DNA of 64,000 nucleotides from Streptomyces sp. CNH099. GTDB lineage: Bacteria; Actinomycetota; Actinomycetes; Streptomycetales; Streptomycetaceae. Below, one piece after another: positions 1 to 7,700 of the stretch. Below the pieces are notes generated by a model. That model was not told the origin of the DNA. It saw only the letters and a program-made list of their open reading frames with translations, and ran no database searches. The stretch covers positions 36,505 to 100,504 of the forward strand of contig AZWL01000011.1 in assembly GCA_000514715.1 (NCBI GenBank). The letters are read 5' to 3'. Numbering within the stretch: position 1 is the stretch's first letter; each line of letters begins with the position of its first letter. Position numbers and translations under genes: made by a program.

Positions 1-195
1 TCTTCGCGACAACCCGTAGGTCAGCGCGAGCCGCAGCACGCGCTCCTCCCGCGGCAGCAGGTACACCACCCCGATGGTGGCGCCGGTGGACCGCAGAAGC
101 CGCCCGAAGGCGGCTTCCAGCCATGCGAGGCCGTCCGCGGCACCGGAGCCGTCGTGATGCCGTGTACCGCCGGCCGCACGCGAGGGGTGGCCCAT
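1..195 (-). CDS. N-terminal fragment of a GAF-like sensor protein
   Basis: This is a 65-codon open frame on the minus strand whose ATG lies at 195 and which runs off the left edge. The visible protein starts MGHPSRAAGG and then reads like the first helix and strand of a GAF domain (LEAAFGRLLRSTGATIGVVY, then LLPREERVLRLAL). In Streptomyces such N-termini often belong to GAF-SpoIIE phosphatases or GAF-coupled sensor proteins, but no catalytic part is visible here. The call rests on residue pattern only. The start is supported by the frame and by the lack of similarity further upstream. Confidence 0.5.
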   Translation of the reverse strand, partial: MGHPSRAAGGTRHHDGSGAADGLAWLEAAFGRLLRSTGATIGVVYLLPREERVLRLALTYGLSRR

Positions 196-269
196 ATGGG
201 GATAATACGCCCGTATGGGGTAGACGTCAGGCAGGGCGGCCCGGGGGAAGCGCACGGATGCGCGGCGCG

Positions 270-869
270 CTACCCCCGGGGCCGGGGCAGGACCGCCAGT
301 GCGGTGTCCGCGACGTTCCGCAGCGTCTCCGGGTCCAGGCCGGCCTTGCCCACCGCCTCGACACCGCGGACCACCGTCAGCAGCAGCGCCGCCAGCCGCT
401 CCGGATCCGCGGCGCTGTCGATGTCGCCGTGGCGCTGGGCGGCGCTGATCTCCGTCCGCAGCAGGGTCAGCAGCGCCGTCATGGTCTCGGCCGACCGCCC
501 GGCGACCGCCGGATCGTGCTCGGCCAGCTCCGCCACGCCCTTGGCCAACAGGCACCCGCGGCGCCCGGTGTCCGAGGCGGTGTTCTCCGCCATCAGGCGC
601 ACGTATCCCTCCAGCCGGGCCAGAGCCTCCGCGTCCGGGCCGCCCGCCAGCCGCTCTTCGGCCACCTCGACGACCGCGGTGCACCAGTCGCCGAAGACCC
701 GGTGGAACAGCTTGCCCTTGTCACCGAACGCGCCGTACAGACTGCCCTTGCCCAGGCCGGTGGCCTGGGCGATGTCGTCCATCCGGGTGCCCGCGTAGCC
801 GGTCGCCCAGAACCGGTCCCGGGCCCGCTTCAGGACGCGGCGTTCGTCGAATGCGCGCGGTCTCGGCAT
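270..869 (-). CDS. TetR/AcrR-family transcriptional repressor
   Basis: This 199-residue protein has a TetR helix-turn-helix at residues ~8-50 (ATGYAGTRMDDIAQATGLGK, then GSLYGAFGDKGKLF). The all-helical C-terminal part is of the usual length and includes the RRGCLLAKGVAEL segment common in TetR proteins that regulate oxidoreductases. It is divergently transcribed from the SDR gene at 954. The 84-bp gap between them carries a perfect inverted repeat overlapping a promoter, so it most likely represses the SDR gene and itself. The ligand is unknown. The family call is firm; the target is inferred from position. Confidence 0.93.
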   Translation of the reverse strand: MPRPRAFDERRVLKRARDRFWATGYAGTRMDDIAQATGLGKGSLYGAFGDKGKLFHRVFGDWCTAVVEVAEERLAGGPDAEALARLEGYVRLMAENTASDTGRRGCLLAKGVAELAEHDPAVAGRSAETMTALLTLLRTEISAAQRHGDIDSAADPERLAALLLTVVRGVEAVGKAGLDPETLRNVADTALAVLPRPRG

Positions 870-888
870 GATCCCAGCCTACCCATTC

Positions 889-928
889 TTGACTTGATCG
901 TCCATTACTGCCTACGTTATGGACGATC
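889..928 (+). promoter_or_regulatory. Promoter with TetR-type operator between tetR and SDR gene
   Basis: A perfect inverted repeat GATCGTCCAT (896-905) / ATGGACGATC (919-928) with a 13-nt spacer straddles a plausible plus-strand promoter: -35 TTGACT at 889-894 and -10 TACGTT at 913-918. The overlap of arms and promoter elements fits a repressor site. The repressor is presumably the divergent TetR. Confidence 0.75.
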
Positions 929-953
929 CATTCCACAACCGAAGGGGTTCGAC

Positions 954-1691
954 ATGCCGGGCGTGCTGCAGGAGAAGGTGGCCGTGATCACCGGAGGGAC
1001 CAGCGGGATCGGGCTGGCCATCGCCCACCGCTTCGTCCGGGAGGGCGCCCGGGTCTTCGTGACCGGCCGGGACCCCGACCGCCTCGAAGCGGCGGTCAAG
1101 GAGATAGGCCCGGCGGCCACCGGCGTACGGTCCGACGTCTCGGTCCTGGCCGACCTCGACGCGCTCTACGCGCGAGTCCGCGAGGCGGCCGGACGCATCG
1201 ACGTGCTGGTGGCCAACGCGGGAATCGCCGCGGACGCCGCGCTCGGCGCCCACACCGAGGCGAACGTCGACCTGACGCTCGCGGTCAACGTCAAGGGCCC
1301 GCTGTTCACCGTGCAGAAGGCGCTTCCGCTGCTGGCGGAGAACGCCTCCGTCCTGGTCGTCGGCTCCAGCAACAGCGTGCGGCCCAATGAGCAGCTGGAG
1401 GTCTACAGCGCCTCGAAGGCGGCGGTGAGCAGCCTCGTGCACAACTGGGCCCGGCAGTCGCGGGAGCGCCGGTTCCGGGTCAACGTGCTCAGCCCGGGGC
1501 CCACGCGGACGCCCGGCCTGGTGGGCGCAGTGGGGCCGGACGCCGACCGGTTCGCCGAGGCCACCGTGCCGCTGGGGCGGCTGGCCGACGCCGGGGAAAT
1601 CGCCGCGGCCGCCCTCTTCCTGGCCTCGGACGCCTCGTCGTTCGTCACCGGCGCCGAACTGTTCGCCGACGGCGGCTACACCCGGGCCTGA
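954..1691 (+). CDS. SDR-family NAD(P)-dependent oxidoreductase
   Basis: This 245-residue classical short-chain dehydrogenase has the cofactor glycine motif GGTSGIG near residue 14, the NAG motif (VANAGIA), an active-site Ser in VVGSSNSV, YSASK as the YxxxK catalytic pair, and a PGPTRTP segment followed by the conserved C-terminal SFVTGAELFADGG. The open frame extends far upstream, but the ATG at 954 follows a ribosome binding site (GAAGGGG) and begins the conserved LQEKVAVITGG strand, so the upstream part is not coding. It probably oxidises or reduces a small alcohol or ketone; the substrate is unknown. It is likely controlled by the divergent TetR. Its 3' end overlaps the convergent methyltransferase by 16 bp. 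Confidence 0.93.
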   Translation: MPGVLQEKVAVITGGTSGIGLAIAHRFVREGARVFVTGRDPDRLEAAVKEIGPAATGVRSDVSVLADLDALYARVREAAGRIDVLVANAGIAADAALGAHTEANVDLTLAVNVKGPLFTVQKALPLLAENASVLVVGSSNSVRPNEQLEVYSASKAAVSSLVHNWARQSRERRFRVNVLSPGPTRTPGLVGAVGPDADRFAEATVPLGRLADAGEIAAAALFLASDASSFVTGAELFADGGYTRA

Positions 1692-2539
1692 ACGACGGCG
1701 GTGACCGCCAGGGCCGTGTACCGCATCGGGAACGCGCCGCCCAGGGAGTCGACGGCCGCGGCGGTGGCGTCGAGCAGGGCGGCCCGCCGGTCGGGCGGGA
1801 TACGGGCCATGCCGCCGCCGGTGGGGAGTTGGTCCAGCCACTCGTCGCGGGTGTACGTGCGCTCCCACCCGTAGCGCCACTCCTCCGGTTCGCCGAAGGC
1901 GCCCGCGCGGCGGATGCCGTCGACCGTCCTGTCGACGATCGCCGAGTGGCCGTCGAGCGCGGTGCGGCTCCACGGGTTGAGCGGGGCGTCGGGCAGGGCT
2001 TCGCGGTACGCGGCGCCGAGGGCTCCGGCGACGTCGGGGGCGGGCCGGGAGACGTTCCAGAACACGGCGATCCGGCCGGCGGGGCGCAGCACCGCGGCCG
2101 CCTTCGCCGCGCCCGCGACGGGGTCGATCCAGTGCCAGGTCTGGCCCGCCACGACGGCGTCGAAGCGGCGGCCGGCCGGGTCCCAGTCCTCGAACGGGGC
2201 GACCTCGACGTCGAGGCCGTCGCGGCGGGCGTATGCGGCCATGCGCGCGTCGACGTCCAGACCCAGGACGCGGCAGCCGGCGGCGCGGAGCCGGCGGGCG
2301 ACGATCCCGGTGCCGACGCCGACGTCGAGGACGGCACCCCCGGCACCCCCGGCGCCCCGGGAGCCCCCGGCGCCCGCCGCGATGCGGGCGATCAGCTCCT
2401 CCGGGTAGCGGGGGCGCGTGCGGTCGTAGCGTGCCGGGTCCGCGCCGAACGACTCCGCCATGTCGCGGGCGCGGTGCGGCTCCGCACCGGACGCCCGGGA
2501 GCCGCGGTCCGGTCCGTGGTCAGACGGTAGAGTGGGCAT
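1676..2539 (-). CDS. Class I SAM-dependent methyltransferase
   Basis: This 287-residue protein has a Rossmann-type methyltransferase domain: motif I LDVGVGTGIVARRL near residue 75, motif II GLDVDARMAAYA, and post-motif WHWIDPVAGAAKAAAVLRPA, typical of Methyltransf_11 members. The first ~27 residues are poorly conserved, and an internal ATG starting MAESFGADPARYDR (about 2458) is an alternative start. The ATG at 2539 lies inside a palindrome and follows a TAGAGT -10-like hexamer by six bases, which suggests a leaderless transcript. The gene is divergent from a TetR gene and converges on the SDR gene. The substrate is unknown. Confidence 0.85.
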   Translation of the reverse strand: MPTLPSDHGPDRGSRASGAEPHRARDMAESFGADPARYDRTRPRYPEELIARIAAGAGGSRGAGGAGGAVLDVGVGTGIVARRLRAAGCRVLGLDVDARMAAYARRDGLDVEVAPFEDWDPAGRRFDAVVAGQTWHWIDPVAGAAKAAAVLRPAGRIAVFWNVSRPAPDVAGALGAAYREALPDAPLNPWSRTALDGHSAIVDRTVDGIRRAGAFGEPEEWRYGWERTYTRDEWLDQLPTGGGMARIPPDRRAALLDATAAAVDSLGGAFPMRYTALAVTAVVQARV

Positions 2540-2568
2540 GCGCCCACTCTAGTGGGCACCTGCCCACT
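2531..2568. promoter_or_regulatory. Tandem palindromic operators for TetR at 2601
   Basis: Two adjacent palindromes, AGTGGGCATGCGCCCACT (2531-2548) and AGTGGGCACCTGCCCACT (2551-2568), share the AGTGGGC/GCCCACT arms and a 20-bp period. The first contains the methyltransferase start codon; both lie in the divergent promoter region. This is the layout expected for TetR autoregulation and repression of the neighbour. Confidence 0.75.
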
Positions 2569-2600
2569 CCGCCACACGCTCCGCGAGGGAACCCCCTGCC

Positions 2601-3227
2601 ATGCCCACCGGCACCGCCATCCGCGACCCCCGCCGGCAGCTCTTCGCCGCCGCCGAGCGCATCCTCCTGCGCGCCGGCCCGAACGCGCTGACCAGCCGCG
2701 CCGTCACCGAAGAGGCCGGCTGCGCCAAGGGCGTCCTGCACCGGCACTTCGACGACTTCGACGACTTCCTCGCCGAGCTGGTCCTCGACCGCATCGCCCG
2801 CCTCGAAGGCCCGGCCGCCGCCCTGCGCGCCGCCGCCGACACCGGCCGCGGCACCGTCGTCGGCAACCTCGGCGACGCCCTGACCGCGCTCTTCGACCCC
2901 GTCGCCGTCGCCGTCGTCGGCCTCGTCGTCTCCCGTGACGGCCTCCGCGCCCGCCTCCGCCGCACCCGCCCGACCGGGGTGCCGCTGCTCACCGACGCCG
3001 CGGACATGCTCGCCGCGTACCTCACCGCAGAACGCGACCGCGGCCGCCTCGCCCCCGACGCCGACATCCCCGCACTCGCCCCCACCCTCGTCGGCGCCGC
3101 GCACCTCCTCTTCGCCGACCGCGAGTCGGGCCCGCCGGCGCCGGCGGAGCTGCGGAAGGTCGTCGCGACGGCCGTCGCCCCCGCCGCCGTCGCCCCTGAC
3201 GCGCGGCCGGACGGCCTCCTCGGGTAA
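2601..3227 (+). CDS. TetR-family transcriptional regulator
   Basis: This 208-residue protein has an N-terminal TetR DNA-binding domain (RRQLFAAAERILLRAGPNAL, then TSRAVTEEAGCAKGVLHRHF). The C-terminal half is helical, ending in an Ala/Pro-rich stretch without clear family signatures. It is divergent from the methyltransferase at 2539, with two copies of an AGTGGGC palindrome between them, so it probably represses both. The inducing ligand cannot be read from sequence. Confidence 0.9.
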   Translation: MPTGTAIRDPRRQLFAAAERILLRAGPNALTSRAVTEEAGCAKGVLHRHFDDFDDFLAELVLDRIARLEGPAAALRAAADTGRGTVVGNLGDALTALFDPVAVAVVGLVVSRDGLRARLRRTRPTGVPLLTDAADMLAAYLTAERDRGRLAPDADIPALAPTLVGAAHLLFADRESGPPAPAELRKVVATAVAPAAVAPDARPDGLLG

Positions 3228-3279
3228 GGTGGCGCTCGCCGTGTTCGTACCGGAGAGATGAGCGAGGGAGGTGAGGTTG

Positions 3280-3345
3280 ATGACCGCGTCAGCGGCCGCT
3301 GTGCGCAGCGCCCGGGTCTCCCTCACGTCCCGGGCAGTGGCCTGA
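3280..3345 (+). CDS. Possible 21-residue leader peptide
   Basis: This short open frame begins at an ATG eight bases after a strong ribosome binding site (GGAGG within GGGAGGTGAGG). It encodes the basic, Ser/Ala-rich peptide MTASAAAVRSARVSLTSRAV plus a final Ala, and stops 52 bases before the acetyltransferase. The strong binding site contrasts with the weak one of the following gene, which is why a regulatory upstream ORF is considered. There is no homology evidence. Confidence 0.3.
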   Translation: MTASAAAVRSARVSLTSRAVA

Positions 3346-3397
3346 CCCCCGCTCTCCTCATCCAGACGAACACGATGGAAACGGATCTTCCTCTCTC

Positions 3398-3937
3398 ATG
3401 GGCAACACCTGGTTCACGCGCGCCGAGACGCGCGCCGACATCCCCGCCATCCGCGAGACCACCCTCGCCGCCTTCGGCCGGCCCCTGGAAGCCGACCTGG
3501 TCGAAGAGCTGCGCGCGGACGAGACCGCCTGGCTCCCGGGCCTGTCCCTCGTCGTCACGGAGAACGACGGCGAAGACGGCGACGACGACAACGGCCGGGT
3601 CGTCGGGCACATCCTCCTCACCCGCGGCCACATCGGCGACACCGCGGCCCTGTGCCTGGGCCCCGTCTCCGTACGGCCGGAGCGGCAGCGCGACGGGGTG
3701 GGCTCCGCCGCCGTACGTGCCGCGCTCGCGGCCGCCGCGGAGCGGGGCGAGCGGTACGTCGTCCTGGTCGGACACCCGGCGTACTACCCGCGGTTCGGCT
3801 TCACGCGGGCGTCCGCGCACGGCATCCGCGTCAGCGTCGACGCTCCGGACGACGCGGTGATGGCCCTCGCGCTCGACGAGGCCGCACACCCGCTGCCCGC
3901 CGGCCTGATCCGCTGGCCGAAGGCGTTCGGGATCTGA
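3398..3937 (+). CDS. GNAT-family N-acetyltransferase (YhbS-like)
   Basis: This 179-residue protein resembles the YhbS branch of GNAT enzymes: a substrate-side N-terminal half (RAETRADIPAIRETTLAAF), then the acetyl-CoA signature LGPVSVRPERQRDGVGSAAV (R/Q-x-x-G-x-G/A) near residue 90, and YVVLVGHPAYYPRFGF, characteristic of this branch. An acidic insert (EDGDDDNG) sits before the central strand. The substrate is unknown. It is transcribed alone and ends in a strong shared terminator. The start is the only ATG that keeps the conserved N-terminus; its ribosome binding site is weak. Confidence 0.88.
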   Translation: MGNTWFTRAETRADIPAIRETTLAAFGRPLEADLVEELRADETAWLPGLSLVVTENDGEDGDDDNGRVVGHILLTRGHIGDTAALCLGPVSVRPERQRDGVGSAAVRAALAAAAERGERYVVLVGHPAYYPRFGFTRASAHGIRVSVDAPDDAVMALALDEAAHPLPAGLIRWPKAFGI

Positions 3938-3944
3938 CGGCACC

Positions 3945-3977
3945 GCGCCCCCTGCTCCGCCACGGGGCAGGGGGCGC
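3945..3977. terminator. Bidirectional rho-independent-like hairpin
   Basis: A perfect 11-bp stem, GCGCCCCCTGC (3945-3955) with GCAGGGGGCGC (3967-3977), has an 11-nt loop. It lies between the convergent acetyltransferase and methyltransferase genes. There is no T-run, as is usual in this GC-rich genus. Confidence 0.8.
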
Positions 3978-3989
3978 GCAGCGCCCCGT

Positions 3990-4757
3990 TCAGCCCGGCA
4001 AGCGGGCTTCGAACAGGGTCCGCGAGCTGTGCGCGACGAACGGGCCCTCCGACCGGATCAGTTCGTGCATCTCCCGCAGCCGCGAGCGGTACCCCGCCAC
4101 CGTGAAGCCCGGCACCATCCAGACCACCTTGCGCAGGAAGTACGTCACCGCCCCCACGTCGTGGAACTCCATCCGCAGCCGCTCCGTCCGCAGGTCCACG
4201 ACCTCCAGCCCGGCCGCCTCCGCCGCCGCGCGCTCCCGCTCGGGGTGGCGGTTGTTCCGGCTGTCCGCGGGCTGCGGCCCGAGGAAGTACTCGACCAGCT
4301 CGAAGACGCTCGCCGGGCCGACGTGCTGCGCGAAGTACGTCCCGCCGGGCCGCAGCACGCGGGCGACCTCCGCGAAGTCCGGCCGGACGGGGTGCCGGCT
4401 GACGACGAGGTCGAACGCCCCGTCCGCGAACGGCAGCGGCGGCTTGTCCGGAGCCGCGACCACGACGGTGCCGAGCGGGTGCAGCAGGGCCGTGGCCCGG
4501 GCGACGTTCGGCGGCCACGCCTCTGTGGCGACGCACACCGCCGGCCGCACGGGCACCCCGGCGAGTACTTCCCCGCCGCCGGTCTGGATGTCCAGCGCCG
4601 CGCCGGCGCGGGCCATCCGCGCACCCATGGCCCGCTGGTACCCCCAGGAGGGCCGGGCCTCGGTGGCGCGGCCCTCGAACCAGGAGAAGTCCCAGCCCTC
4701 GGTGGGCACGGCTGCGGCCTCGGCGACAAGCGCGTCGAACGTACGGTCCTCGTCCAT
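3990..4757 (-). CDS. Class I SAM-dependent methyltransferase
   Basis: This 255-residue protein has a glycine-rich motif I (ALDIQTGGGEVL, residues ~53-64), motif II VCVATEAWPPN, an FDLVVSRHP strand and the post-motif VLRPGGTYFAQHVGP typical of Methyltransf_11 enzymes. The C-terminal region (FFLRKVVWMVPGFTVAGY) matches a common actinobacterial family of unassigned methyltransferases. The ATG at 4757 fits the conserved N-terminus. It is transcribed alone between the terminator at 3945-3977 and the nSTAND gene. The substrate is unknown. Confidence 0.85.
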   Translation of the reverse strand: MDEDRTFDALVAEAAAVPTEGWDFSWFEGRATEARPSWGYQRAMGARMARAGAALDIQTGGGEVLAGVPVRPAVCVATEAWPPNVARATALLHPLGTVVVAAPDKPPLPFADGAFDLVVSRHPVRPDFAEVARVLRPGGTYFAQHVGPASVFELVEYFLGPQPADSRNNRHPERERAAAEAAGLEVVDLRTERLRMEFHDVGAVTYFLRKVVWMVPGFTVAGYRSRLREMHELIRSEGPFVAHSSRTLFEARLPG

Positions 4758-4799
4758 CCCGTGATCGTCTCTCCACCGCCCCCCTGCCGTCCACGCGTT

Positions 4800-7700
4800 T
4801 CAGCGCCCGCGCGGGCACGTCTCCCGGTAGGGGGTGTCCGGCAGGTGCCGCTGCCACTCGCGCGGGGAGAGTTCGCCGGTGACGCGGTGGCAGACGGCGC
4901 GCGCGGCCCGGTCCGGGTCGATGTCGTACGTCTGCGGCGGGGTGCGGTCGCCGGCGGCGTGGAGCCGGCCGCCGCCGGGGCTGAAGGCCAGCGCGGTGAC
5001 GGCGCCGCCGGAGGTGGGCAGCGGCGATCCGATCCGCCGGCGGGAGGAGGCGTCCCACAGCTGCAGGGTGCCCCCGTCCCCGGCGACCGCCAGGGTCCGG
5101 CCGTCGCGCGAGCAGGCCAGCGCCGAGACGCCGCCGCGGGCGGGGGTCTCGGGGGCGTCGAGGGTGCCGGTCTGCCGCCGCAGCTCGCCGTCCCACAGCA
5201 CGACCCGGCCGGAGGCGTCCCCGGCGGCCAGGTACTCCCCGTCCCGGCAGAACGCCAGGGCGGTGGCGGGGCCGGTCCCTCGGGCCGGCGGCAGCAGCTC
5301 GCCGGAAGGCAGCCGGTACGCCCTGCCTCGAGCGGTCGCGACCAGGTGGCCGCCCGGGTGCGGCACCGAGGTGCCCGCCGTGTGGGGGATGGTGCCGGTC
5401 ACCTTCCGGCGGCGCAGATCCCAGACCCGGGTCTCGGTGAGGTCCGGGCCGTACGTGTTGGTGAGCAGCAGGGAGCGGTCGTCCGGGCCGAAGGCGACGT
5501 TCGACAGCCCGCCCGGACCGAGTTCGTCGCGGTCGAGGACGGCTGTGGTGCGGCGCCGGGCAATGTCGTAGCGCACGATCCGCCCGCGCTCGAATGCGGG
5601 GAGCCCTTCGGGCGCCACGCCGTAGACGAGGTTCCTTCCGGTGGAGTCGAAGGCCATGAGGGCGCGGCAGAACGTGTCGGGCGGCGGGCACGGCATCCGG
5701 CCGGGTTCCGCCAGGAGTTCGCCGGTGCGCACGTCGAGCACGCGGAAGCGGAGGTGCCCGCCGTCGGCGTCCGGCCGGGCGACGGCCAGCGCGGCGCCGT
5801 CCGGACTCAGTCTCGCCTCCTCGCCCTGACGGCCGCTCCACGACCGGTCGACGGACCGCCCCAGGTCGAGGGTGTGCACGGTCGGGCCGTTCCCGTCGTA
5901 CGGGCCGGCGAGGTAGCGGAGGGTGGCGGTGTCGGCGTCGAGCCTCAGGTCCTTGACGGTCTCCCCGGAGAGCCGGTGCCGGAAGACCGGGTACCGGGGG
6001 GCGGCCAGCCGCCACACCAGGATCTCCCCACCGTCCGAGGCCGCCACGAAGGCGCCGTCCCGGCTGAACTCTGCGTCTTCCAGGCCGGGGTACTCGATCG
6101 CCGGGAGTTCCCGGCCCGTGCTGATCCGCCAGGTGCGGAAGCCGCCGCCGTCGAAGAGAGCCAGCCGGCCGCCGTCGGGGCTGAACCTGACCCGCTCCTG
6201 CAGGCATGTGCTGACCGAGACCTCCGGCAGCCGGGGGGCGGGCAGCCTGCGCCCCTCGGCGACGTCCCACAGCTGCAGCCGCTCGCCGGGGACGCACAGG
6301 GCCAGGCGGCTGCCGTCCGGGCTGAGGGTGGCGTCGGGGAAGGACGGGTCGTGCGTCAGGGTACGGTGCGCCCGGTCGGGGATCTGGACGTGTCCCCTGG
6401 ACCAGCCCTGGGGGTAGGCGCCGGGGGTGCCGCCGCCGTCCTCGATCTCCAGCAGTTGGCGCCGGGTGTGCGGGTCCCACAGCTGGATACGCCGGTCCGC
6501 CCCGTCGGCGTCGTACACCAGCAGGGTGCGACCGCCGGGCCCCATCTCCGCGCCGCCGTCGGCGTCCGCCAGCGGCGGCCCGTCCCGGCGTCCGTCGGCG
6601 AGGTCGTAGACCGCGACCTGCGAGGAGGGGTCGAAGACCGGCAGCCACCCGGCGTCCGCCCGGGGCCGGCCCACCTCCGGCAGCAGGCCCGGGCCGGGCA
6701 GGTCCTCGACCTGCCGACGGGTGTCGAGGTCCCAGCGGGCGACGCGCAGCGGGCCGACGCTGAGCAGGGTGCGGCCGTCCGTGCTGAGCCGCCGCACGGT
6801 CCGCGTGCCGCCGTCCGGGTCGGTGAAGACGTCCCGCTCGTGCTGCGCCGCCGCGGCCGTGAGCGCGGCGCGGGTCTCGGGCAGGTCGGCGAGGTCCCAG
6901 GCGGCGAGGCTGAGGTGCATGGCGGTCTGCGGGTCGGACGTGCGCAGGCTGTCGGCCACGCCGGCGACGCGGCGGGCCTCGGCCTCGATGCGGCGGTGCT
7001 CACCGGCCCGGATCTGCTGCCAGGCGACGAGGGCGGCGACGAGGGAGAGGACGACCAGGACGGACAGCGCGGCGGTCCGGGTGCGGCGGACGCGGTGGGT
7101 ACGGCGGCGGGCGGCGAGGCTGGCGGCGAGGAACTCCCGTTCCAGTGGCGTGAGGTCGTCCCGCCGGCCGGCGGGGCAGTGCCGCTCGGCCAGCGCCAGC
7201 CGCACACCGCGGTAGAGGCTGCCGGGGTCGCGGCCGAGGGACCGCCAGGTGCGGGCGGAGTCGGTGAGCTGGCGCTGGACGCGGAGCCGTTCGCGGTCGG
7301 CGGCTATCCACGCGCGCAGCCGGGGCCAGGCGGTCAGGACCGCCTCGTGGGCCAGCTCGACGGTGTCCCCGGCCAGGGTGACCAGGCGGGCGCCGGCCAG
7401 GCGCTCCAGGACCGCCTGCACCTCGGCGGCCGTCCCGGGGCCCAGCGCGACCAGCTCGGTGCGGTCGGCCGGGCGCCGGGTGTCCCGGCCGTCCCGGCCG
7501 TCCCGGTCGTCCCGGCTGCTCTGGCCGGGCGTGACCAGCCGCAACAGGATCCGGCGGGCCGCTTCGGCCTGGTCGTCGGTGAGGCTGCGGTAGAGGTCCT
7601 CTGCGGTGCGGGCGACGACGCCGTGGAGACCGCCGGCGGCGTCGTACGCGGCCTGCGTCAGGACCCGGCCGCTGCGCCGGTACCAGGTCTCCCGCAGGGC

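Noticed and set aside
123..953. Open frame upstream of and in phase with the SDR gene
   Set aside because: It runs antisense over the TetR gene, has no homology-like content, and the SDR has its own ribosome binding site and conserved start at 954.
3258..3860. Alternative frame overlapping the GNAT gene
   Set aside because: Arg/Pro/Ser-rich shadow of the real acetyltransferase frame, which carries all family motifs.
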